A stretch of 64,000 nucleotides of DNA from positions 15,921,000-15,984,999 of the forward strand of contig JAQFVV010012404.1 of the NCBI GenBank assembly GCA_028023455.1, in the 5' to 3' direction. A program made the translations under genes and the position numbers. Origin of the DNA: Epiperipatus broadwayi. Lineage: Eukaryota > Onychophora > Udeonychophora > Euonychophora > Peripatidae. Below the pieces are notes generated by a model. That model worked only from the letters and a program-made list of their open reading frames with translations, had not been told where the DNA came from and searched no databases. Of this stretch, positions 51,437-60,183 are shown in pieces (position 1 is the stretch's first letter; each line of letters starts with the position of its first letter).

Positions 51437-52800
51437 ATCATCATCATCATCAACCATTATCAATCCACTGCAGGATGAAGCTCTCTTCAAATTCAATCCA
51501 TCTTCTTCGATCTTTAGCTTCTCTTGTCCACATCACCCCTGCACACTTTCTTATTTCATCCATCCATCTAACATGTAGTCTCTTTCTGGGTCTTTTACAA
51601 TCTCTTGGAATCCAGTTTAAGATTTCAATTATCCATCTATTATCATCTCTTCTAGCAATATGTCCAGCCCAACTCCACTTCAATCTTTTAATTTTTTCAA
51701 TTACATTTGTTTGTTCTCTTACCCATACATTGTGTTTTCAATCTCTTCTTGTTACTCCGAACATGATCTCTACATGCTTTTTTGATGGGTCTGAGGTCTC
51801 TGTATTGCTCTTCTATTAAGTATCCAAGTCTCAGATCCATAAGTAAGAACTGGTAAAACACATTTGTTAAAAAACTTCCTTTTCAAACACATAGGCATAT
51901 TTCCTTTTAGTGTCAAGTTATTGCTACCAAAAGCATTCTAACCAAGTTTAATTCTATGATTAATTTCATCCATTATGTTTCTATCTGTATTAATAATCTG
52001 ACCAAGGTATTTGTAACTGTTAACTTCTTCTAACTCATCATAATCAATCTTCATTTTCATATTTTGAGAAAATCAATTAAACATTACTTTTGTCTTTTTA
52101 ACATTTATCTTTAGTCCCACTTTCATCTGATAACTCCTGCAACATTTCCTGCAGCTCTAAAGCATTATTTGCAAAAACAACTACATCATCTGAAAAATCT
52201 AAATGGCTAAAATAATCTCCATTTATTTTCACTCCTTTAGCTTCCCATTTTAATCCACAAAATACTTCTTGCAGCACTGCTGTAAAAAGTTTTGGAGATA
52301 TGGAGTCACCCAGTCTTACACCCTTCTCAATGTTGACTTTCCCAGTATCATTATGTAATCTAATTGTTACTGTTGCATTTTTATAAATATTCTTTAAAAT
52401 ATGACAATATCTCGGATCTATACCTTGATGATCCAATGCTTTAATCACTGAAAAAATGTTTATAGAATCAAATGCCTTTTCAAAATCTACAAATTGAAAA
52501 CATAATAGCAACTCATATTCATTTGTCCTTTCTATAACTTCTCTCAATTCCTGGATATTATCTAATGTACTAAAACCATTTTTAAATCCAGCTTGTTCTC
52601 TTGATTGGTGGAAATCTAATGTTTTCTGTAGATGAGTTGTAATTATCTTGGTAAAAATTTTGTATAAAACTGATAAAAGGCTGATAGGTCTGTAATTTCT
52701 AATATCTTCTTTATCACCTTTTTTTAAATATTAATATTAATACTGCATTCTTCCAATAATCTGGGACATCTTTATCATTTAGGCATTTGGTATATAACTT
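51437..52800 (-). pseudogene. RTE copy B, 3' half of reverse transcriptase
   Basis: On the minus strand the segment starts KLYTKCLNDKDVPDYW with NYRPISLL just after (frame disrupted). At 52,547-52,098 comes an open frame with FVDFEKAFDSI (RT motif A), GVRLGDSISPKLF (motif B) and LDFSDDVVVFANN (motif C), whose two Asp codons are intact. The last part at 51,683-51,450 reads MKWSWAGHIARRDDNRWI, the well-known C-terminal box of RTE-type proteins. Frameshifts separate the parts. The plus-strand open frame at 51,475-51,819 is the antisense. Confidence 0.85.
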
Positions 52801-52879
52801 TGTTAAAAAAAATTTCTGATAGTAGTACCAATGACCGTACCGTTCGCTTGATGGTGCTCTTGCTAAGTAGTTGGAGTAA

Positions 52880-54690
52880 TACAAGAGTAAGGTTATTATT
52901 TAAAGGAAAGGGTAAGGATCATAGAAAGTTGAATAATTATAGACCGATAGTGGAAACATCAATTTTGTATAAAGTTTTTTCATATATGGTGTCTAGTAGA
53001 GTTATAAAATGGATGGAAGGGAATAATGTAGTGTGCGAAATGCAAGGAGGTTTTAGATTAGATAGGCATATAGGAGATAGTTTATTTGTAGTTACACAAC
53101 TTATGGATATGAATAGAAATTTAGGTAAACAGTTATATATGAGTTTTATAGATATAGAGAAGGCATATGATAGAGTAAATAAAAATAGATTATGGATAAG
53201 TTTAGCAAATTTGGGAATGGATGAAGCTTTAATAGATATTATTAAAAAATTATATGAAAATAATTATTATATATACCAATTAGGGAATATAGAATCAATT
53301 AAAGTTAAAAATGAGGTTGGACTAAGGCAACAATGCCCTATGCCACCTATTTTGTTTATGTTGTATTTGAGTGAAATGCAAAGAGCAATAGAAAGATTAG
53401 GAAGAGGGATAGAGATACCATTAATAGGTAGTAAGGGAGTACATATTTTGTCAGGTCTTTTTTTTGCGGATATATTTTTGTTTGCAGAAAAAAGAAAAGA
53501 CATGTAAGTTATGCTGAGGACATGTGCAAGGATGAGTAAAGAGATGGGGATTAAATTTAGTGAAGAAAAATCAAATATAATGATGGTTAATACTGGGGAA
53601 AGAGAAGATGTAGAATTTTTATTGGGAGATATTAAGTTAAATATGGTGAATAGATGTAGTTATTTGGAAATTATTTTAAGTAATCAGAAAAATTATTTGG
53701 ATGAATGGGAGAAAAAATTGATAAATGAAGCAAAGAAAAGAAAGGGATTGATAAAGAAATTAACAGTGTTTTCATATAATAAATATGATGTCACTAGAAT
53801 TATATGGAAAAGAGTTGCAGTAGCAGGGTTAACATATGGTAATGATGCATTATATGTTAATAAAGAGATATTAAATTACTTAGAAAAAATTCAAAGGGAA
53901 GTAAGAAGACATGCATTGGATGCAGAAATATGGACAGCAAGGGAGGCAATTCAAGGAGAAATGGGATGGTCAAGTTTTCATATGAGAGATGTAAAAAGTA
54001 AAATGAAAATGTTTGGTAGATTGCAGTTTATGGATAATAAAAGAATAGCCAAAATAGTATTTAATTGGGTTATGAGTAAAGGGCAGGTAACAAGATGGAT
54101 GAGAAAGGTAATGTGGTATGCAAAAGATTTGGATAAAGAATTTATATCAGTATATTTGTACAAAAGATGGGATGATTGGGTTAAGAGGATTGTTGAGTGT
54201 TATAGTAGTAAGGAATGGGATAAAAGAATAGATTTATTAATAAAGAATAAGGAGTTAGAAAGATGAAGAAATAGTATGGAGAGTAAAAAGAGTTTAAATA
54301 TATATAGAAATAAACAGAATATTAGGTGTGAGTTAATATATGATAATAGTAAGGAAAATAGTTTATTGTTTAAGGCTCGAACGGATCTTTAGCTACAAGA
54401 GAATATACATGTAAATCGAAAAAATGGGTGATTTATTTTGTAAATTATGTAAGGAAGGAATAGAAAATATTAGGTATTTGTTAATTGAATGTAAATGCTT
54501 GAAAACAGAAAGGATACATGTAATGAAGTTATGGAAGAATAAATATGAAAAAAGTGATTATACAGAAAGTGAATTATTGATTTTTATGCTGGTTTTGGGA
54601 AAAGATAAAGGGGATTTTGATATAAAGGTTATAGAGTTGACAAAGATTATGTTGTGGAAATGGGATGGAGCAGAATATGGGAAAATTTAG
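52880..54690 (+). pseudogene. LINE2 reverse transcriptase with broken catalytic motif
   Basis: The frame reads LLFKGKGKD and LNNYRPI (RT motif 1), GFRLDRHIGD (motif 2), FIDIEKAYDRV (motif A), GLRQQCPMPPILFML (motif B) and LFFADIFLFAE (motif C). The family form is (Y/F)ADD, so one catalytic Asp codon has been lost in frame. A TAA stops the frame at 53,505 but coding continues in the same frame from 53,511 (thumb region) to 54,266. After further stops and a frame change the frame at 54,424-54,690 holds CKLCKEG and a later Cys, a degenerate form of the CX2C..H..C tail of many LINEs. It is inactive. Confidence 0.8.
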
Positions 54691-55720
54691 AGTGGGGAAT
54701 GGAAAATAAAGTGGCTAACAGGTTTATCTGGGCATAATTGCTGAGATATTCTTGATTTCGTTTAAGGAGAAGTCACAATACATCACATCACACGAAATAT
54801 AACGTAACCTGGCCGTGACCTTTTTTTTAAAAATAACATTAAAAAATTAAATGTCTTTTTTAACAATAACAAGAACTAATTGACATTTTTATGTTTTTTT
54901 TAAAGTAACGTTAAAAAAGTAAATGTCTTTTTTTTTAAAGATCGACAAATACGGTGACATTTGTAAACAAACAAATGTATTCTTTTTTAACCAACGACAA
55001 TAACAAAATATTTATTTAGGACGTTTTTAAGATTTTATTAAATATACGTTATTTTTCTAATACTTAAAAAGAAAATTAATTCTTTTGACTTTTCTAATAC
55101 TTGAAAGACCAAAACAACAACAACAATAAAAAAAAAACATTAAATTGTCATGGGGGGGGGGGGCGATGGTTTTGACGATCCTAAGGATCGTCCAAAAGAT
55201 GCATTACTTGATAAACAAACTAATCAGACTGAAAGACAAGAAAAAAAACTTTATTTACGACCTTTTTTACATTAAATTTAATATACGTAGTTATTCTTCT
55301 AATAATAAATTAAACCTTTAAACAAAATTAAAATACAAAAACAAATCAATACATTAACAAACTAATGTCTCGCGCGAAGAAATCGCGACTGCCGTGACTG
55401 TTTAAGAAGTCGTGCTTATAACAAAACTTTCCCTATTTTTAAACGATTACAAAGTTTTCACAACTACTGAGACGGTTTGAAAATTTTTTGGACATCATCC
55501 TACATCATTTAAATGTAATGTATTACTTTATTAAATGAAATTTCACATGTTATGTTGACTTCAAATCTACACACCCTCAAATTATACAATAGCGCAGACT
55601 CAATAGCGATCATTTGGAGGGTAAGAGATATATTAGCATGACACACTTCAAAGCGTTACTGGCTGCTTCAAAAACGGTATATTTAACTATTTTTGAGTAG
55701 CATCAGCGCTTGTGCGTCTT
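54691..55720 (+). other. Non-coding 3' part of LINE2
   Basis: No coding remnant is visible. The segment includes two CTTTTTTTTAA blocks, (CAA)n near 55,110, a G run at 55,153-55,164 and a short ACGATCCTAAGGATCGT palindrome near 55,174. Its right end is set by the return of RTE copy B sequence. Confidence 0.4.
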
Positions 55721-57150
55721 TCCTATATCTCCACCTGCTTCTATCAAAATTTCAATTGTAATTCCATCTTTACCTGGAGCCTTTTCTTTCTTCATATATT
55801 TAATTGCATGTCTCCCTTCTCCATTTAAAATTCTGGTCAATTTGGAAGATGTAATAGATATAGGAGATACTTGTTCTTTATTAGTATATAATTCTTGATA
55901 AAGTCTTCTACTCAATTCATGATGTCATCCCTCTTTTTAGTAATAATGCCATCTTTTTTTCTTATTGCAAGTATAAATTTCCTACCAATACCAAAATGTT
56001 GTTTTACACTCTTGAGACTTTTATTCCCTTCTATAGCTTTCCTTGCTAGTTCATAGTTATACTTTCTTATATCGTTTTCAACTCTTTTCCACACCATTTA
56101 CAAAATTCGAGATATTCAATCCTTTTTAATGCATCATTTTTGTATATATTCATATTCCTTCTTTTCTTCCTAAATTCTCTAGTCTCAGTAGAAATTTTAT
56201 TGGTCAATTGCTGCTTTTTTTCTACCAGCTATCTTTGTTGCAGTTTTTAAAAGTGTTATCATTTATTTTCATATTAATTTCATTCAAATCTGAATCATCT
56301 TCAAAATCTACTAATACTTGAAACCGATTTGTAAGTTCTAATTTAAATTCATTAGAATGTTTCTGAAGATTAGGAATATCAACTGTAAATATTGTTTTTC
56401 TTAATAATTTTTGTCTCTCTAGTTTGCATTAACACATAACTTACATCTTACTAATCGATGATCACTTCCTGTGTTAAATTTATTAAGAACATTACAATCT
56501 TGAAATATGAATTTTCTGTTAGTCAAAATACAATCCAATTCTGCTGTACCTTCATTTGGATGCTTCCATGCCCATTTCCTTTTAATATTTTTCTCAAAAA
56601 AAGAATTCATAATATAAAGTTTTTCTTTTCCTGCAAACTCCACAAGTCTATGTCCTCTCTCATTTCTATTACCATAACCAAAATTACCTACAACACGTTC
56701 ATCTTTCATTTGTTTACCAATTCTAGCATTAAAGTCTCCCATAACAATTTAAAAATGTTATTTATTCTGATCAAAAGCCTTTTGTACATCCATATAAAAA
56801 TCTTCTACTACTTCATCACTATGAGAACTTGTTGGGGCATAAACCTGAATTATCTGCATTTGGTATCTGCTATTAAGTTGTATAACTAATCTTGCCACTC
56901 TGTCCGATACACCATCAATCTCCACAATGTTGTTCTTCCACTTTTTATTTATAATGAATCATACACCACTTGTATTTTCAATATTTGTGCCTTTATAATA
57001 GAGTACATGTTTACTTTTTAAATCAATTGTCTCTTCACCTTTTCTTCTAACTTCACAAAGTCCAATAATGTTCTTCTAATTCTTGCAATCTTCCTTCACT
57101 TGAAAGTGATCAGAAGTTGTAAGTACCTAAATAAAAAGTCTTCATCAAAT
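55721..57150 (-). pseudogene. RTE copy B, 5' half: endonuclease and start of RT
   Basis: The minus strand begins with an APE-type endonuclease: IIGLCEVRRKGEE (near 57,070), SDRVARLVIQLNSRYQMQII (near 56,900), then MGDFNARIGKQMKDERVVGN (56,742), AELDCILTNRKFIFQD and a final SDHRLVRCKL, which contains the catalytic Asp-His of the family. A linker follows (56,097-55,912), then the RT start KEKAPGKDGITIEI near 55,790. The frame is lost at the insertion. Stops at several points (for example before MGDF) make it a pseudogene, but most endonuclease boxes are well preserved. Confidence 0.87.
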
Positions 57151-57420
57151 GGCAGTCTGTGTCTACAATCAAGGGATTCTCAGCACCCTCCGCCTTCGAC
57201 CACCAACCGCTGCCTTGTTTGGTGACTTTACAGCCTCCTGGGAATAAGGGCCATGATTTATTTTTGTCTGTCATAATTGTATATATGCATTGGAAAAATA
57301 TTTATCATTTACACAAACATTAATTCTGCCTTATCAGGCAACTGAGAAAAAAGACCATGGTGTTTCTTAATCTTAAACTCAGAGGTAAAAAGCCAATAAA
57401 CTCACCACACTGGCTAATGC

Positions 57421-57786
57421 GTGTTGATGAGTAGCCCATCCATGTTTGTATACTATATGAATAATCACATAGTAATAACAGCTGCAATGACAAGAATGTA
57501 TGGAATGGACATTAGGAATTTGCCCAGCTCAGTTCCTTTAAGGCCTCCAAGAGAATCAAAGGGTCTCCTTTCAATTATAATACCAAACTCCTATCTATGT
57601 TTCCTCAAAAGTTCACCTGTATTTGTGCATATGATGGAGACAGGGCATGATTTGGAGAAGGACAATATCAAAATGATTAGTTGTGTAAATAGTAGAAGGG
57701 GCAGGAAGATAAGAGAAGCATTGTTGTTTAAGAAAATAAGGTCTAATATTAATAAAAAAGGCAGAATAAGGATTTTGGTAGTGTAA
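57421..57786 (+). pseudogene. PLE2 endonuclease C-terminal fragment
   Basis: The plus-strand frame includes VFVHMMETGHDLEKDNIKMI, then RGRKIREALLFKKIRSNINK. This His-rich step followed by 'R+IxEAxxIK..xxxNxxxG' resembles the end of the Penelope GIY-YIG domain, also seen in PLE3. It is followed directly by the right arm. The N-terminal part of the frame does not match anything I recognise. Confidence 0.6.
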
Positions 57787-57924
57787 AATTAAAAGTAGCA
57801 AGGTTTAAGATGATTAAAGTGAGGAGAATATAAAAATTATAGGTGAAAGGGTTAACATTTAAGGTAATTAGATAATAGGATTGGTTAATAGAAGGAGCTA
57901 GTTGATGAGGAAAGAAAGGAAGTT

Positions 57925-58625
57925 GGGGGCAAAAAAAAAAAGAAAAATGGAGGTAGTATAAAAGTTTTACGGTAAGAATAGTTAAGTTTGTATGGACATT
58001 AAATGTTATAGAAGGGTAGTTAAATAAGTAGAGATGATAGGCAGTAGTAAAGGATAAATGAATAAGGGAATTGAAGAGTTGGTATGGAAATATAAAGGGA
58101 AATAAGTAAAGTATAAATGGGTGTATAAATGGGAAAAAATGATTTTATTTTATAGGGATAGTTTTTAATTTTTTTATTTTTATTTGATTTTTATTTTGTT
58201 TTTTAGTTTTATTTATATAATTTTAATTATGTAAAAATGTTAATTTTTGGTATTTTTAGATTAATATTTAATGGTTTTTAATGGTTTTATGTTAAAAATT
58301 TGAATTACATACATTTATTATGGTTGTAATGTTAAAATATTTTTTAAGGAAATTTTAATTTTTTAATATTTTGGATGTTGAAAGGTTAAAAAAATTTTTG
58401 TTTAAAAGTTTTGGATTGAGTTGTTTTCCTTTGCATTATTTTTGTTTATTATAATTTTATACAGTGTCTATGTGAAAATATAAAGAATTTTAGTTGTATT
58501 GATGTAATATTTGTATAATTTTTTTGTGGCAGATCTGAAGAAGACTGCTAGAACAGTTGAAACTGTTATAAATAAAAAATATTTGCTTAAAGTGTTAAAG
58601 AAGTATTAATGAAGTTTATATTGAA
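57925..58625 (+). repeat. Penelope-like arm (PLE2), right, sense
   Basis: This follows the endonuclease fragment and is the inverse of 50,745-51,430 (about 690 bp). It ends with AAAGTGTTAAAGAAGTATTAATG and a TTTATATTGAAA block; beyond 58,625 the similarity stops. It contains the hammerhead-like core at 58,535-58,562. Confidence 0.85.
58535..58562 (+). other. Hammerhead-like core in PLE2 arm
   Basis: CTGAAGA (58,535-58,541), one extra A, stem GACTG/CAGTT around CTAGAA (58,543-58,558; one G-U pair) and GAAA (58,559-58,562). The fit to CUGANGA-stem II-GAAA is close but carries an extra base before stem II, so activity is doubtful. The same phrase in the left arm has AAAA in place of GAAA. Confidence 0.35.
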
Positions 58626-59408
58626 ACTGACATTCCTGACATCATTGAAAGAATCAAGAAAATGAAATAAATTTGTGCTAAACATATTGCTAAAAATTGT
58701 AATTGATGGACAGTTGAAGTCTTAATCTGGATCTCAAGAGATTGTAAATGATGTGGAAAGAGAATACATGTGGGATAGATCCTAGTGTGTCATTGAAAAG
58801 AAGAACTAAGGATCAGGTTAGGTAGATTAAACTTAGAGACTTTTATTCTGCAATGAATTGGTAGTAGTTGAAAATAATAATAATTGAAGAATGTCAGTAG
58901 CTTAGTTTGTACATTTATTCTAGTTTAGCAATATTTAAAGTGTTAAAATTTGGGGCTTCCTTCAATCTTACCTTAAGTTATATCAATCAATATTTAATTG
59001 TCTAAGTTTGAAAGATACTATGCTTTAAGATCAGTGCATTCAGTCTTGGATTGGACTTTTATATGAAAAAAACTTGGAACATTATTTTGAATTATACTAT
59101 TGGATAGATTATTATCAATTGATGAGTGTTGTTGAGATCATGAAATAAATGACTGAGGAAGACAGATTGACTAGTTATTGTAATGTGATGCCCATGATTG
59201 TAAATGAACATTACCAGTATTTGTTTGACTGATTAGTTAAATATTTTTAGTAAGTTGATATATATATTTTAACTTGATAGTTGCACTTTAAATTACATAT
59301 ATACAATGCAATACTTATACTATCTAAACAATAATAATCAGTATATTTTGGGTAAAACTAAGAAAATAAATGTAAATATCATTGCCAAAATATATTTATT
59401 ACTTTTAC
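58626..59408. other. Third-intron sequence near exon, no gene seen
   Basis: AT-rich with a moderately richer stretch at 58,650-59,000 of unknown origin. It runs up to the donor of the exon at 59,409. Confidence 0.4.
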
Positions 59409-59517
59409 CTATAATTGTCTGCCATATCGAAAGCACGCTTTTGAATTTCATGAATTCCGTCTGCATTTGAACATATTAATTTAGCCAAAGAAAATTTACG
59501 TATTTCAGCTATCTGTC
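59409..59517 (-). CDS. Haem peroxidase gene, exon for C-terminal catalytic-domain helix
   Basis: The minus strand has acceptor ...TTTTTTTAG, 109 coding bases and donor GTAAAAGT. The reading is QIAEIRKFSLAKLICSNADG, then IHEIQKRAFDMADNY. The IRKxSLAxLICxNxDxIxxIQ pattern is the strongly conserved end of the animal haem peroxidase domain (peroxidasin, peroxinectin, thyroid and lacto-peroxidase kin), where the family usually has CDN; here the Asp is Ser (CSN). The exon starts with two bases of a split codon and ends with AG, completed as Arg by the next exon. The haem-binding histidines and catalytic Arg lie in exons upstream of 64,000. In an extracellular or secreted peroxidase this region packs against the haem domain. 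Confidence 0.88.
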
Positions 59518-60183
59518 CTAAAAAAATGCATTTATATAAGAAATTTATTTAATGATTGTAAAAGCGTGCAAATAATTTAACATAAAATAATTATAGTATG
59601 CTTTAAGCTTTAAATTCCTTTAATTATAAGTAACCAAGATATGTAATAATAAGCATGGGTTTGAAACACATGTAAAATGGCGATTCTGGAGATTGTTGTT
59701 CAGCTTTGTCTCTTCAAGAAGTCAAACATCTTATGAACTTCTATGCAATAAACCCTTCAATTATTTTATGCAAGAGATTTTTTTAGATATGATTCCAGGA
59801 ACAGATGATTTGTACAAATTTATTAAGAATAATTATAAATAGCGAAACAAATAAGATTAAAAGTGAAGTAAAACAAAAATGAATACTTAAATAATCAAAA
59901 TAAATAGAAAATAAAATAAACCTATCGTTAGCCATCTATTAAACATAAGCAAGACAAAAGTTGTTTGAAGTCTCAGATTTCAGTTAAAAATTGACAAAAT
60001 ATTTATGCATATTAAAAAATAAACCACATTTTACAATTTTTTAAAATCTAACAATTATTTTACTTTTAAAATTTGTGAAAACCAAAATTAGTTTATTTTA
60101 ATAATAATCCCATTTCTTTAAAAACCCTATAAATAAAATAATTTTAAACATTAACAATAAAATACAAAATCTATTAAATATAT
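59518..60183. other. Upstream intron, no exon seen
   Basis: The intron 5' of the 59,409 exon (gene orientation) begins here and runs beyond 64,000. This part is AT-rich and unremarkable. Confidence 0.4.

Larger units (their letters stand above)
52815..55720 (+). mobile_element. 5'-truncated LINE inserted in RTE copy B (LINE2)
   Basis: The insertion limits come from the interrupted RTE reading frame: left AATTTC at about 52,810-52,815 and right CTATATCTCCACC at about 55,721. A 3- to 4-base TTTC flank on both sides is too short to call as a target duplication. Coding remnants run 52,880-54,690, then about 1 kb of non-coding sequence with a G13-like run (55,153-55,164) and no clear poly(A). The 5' truncation at the start of RT is typical of LINE copies. 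The clade is uncertain (CR1/L2/Jockey-like). Confidence 0.65.
51437..57250 (-). mobile_element. RTE-type LINE, copy B, split by an insertion
   Basis: The 5' half (57,250-55,720) carries endonuclease and the start of RT, and the 3' half (52,800-51,437) carries the rest of RT and the C-terminal region. The 3' end is ATCCTGCAGTGGATTGATAA followed by a (GAT)n tail (51,437-51,455), the kind of microsatellite tail RTE elements use instead of poly(A). The two halves read continuously once the insertion at about 52,815-55,720 is removed: the 5' half stops after EAGGDI and the 3' half resumes at KLYTKCLNDKDVPDYW. It is near full length before the nested insertion. Confidence 0.82.
50745..58625 (+). 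mobile_element. Penelope-like element (PLE2) containing nested RTE and LINE
   Basis: The right part (57,421-58,625) holds the endonuclease end and a 3' terminal region. The left arm is the same terminal region inverted, as in PLE1. Between them lies RTE copy B (51,437-57,250), which contains a second LINE (about 52,815-55,720). The Penelope RT is missing, either replaced or deleted before or with the RTE insertion. Insertion order is PLE2 first, then RTE B, then LINE2. The whole sits in the third intron. Confidence 0.7.

Noticed and set aside
51475-51819. 114-codon plus-strand frame
   Set aside because: It is the antisense of the RTE copy B C-terminal region, which has the HIARRDD box on the minus strand.
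52810-55725. Target duplication of LINE2
   Set aside because: Only a 3-4 base TTTC match is seen at both junctions, too short to distinguish from chance.
56458-56889. 143-codon plus-strand frame
   Set aside because: It is the antisense of the RTE copy B endonuclease.
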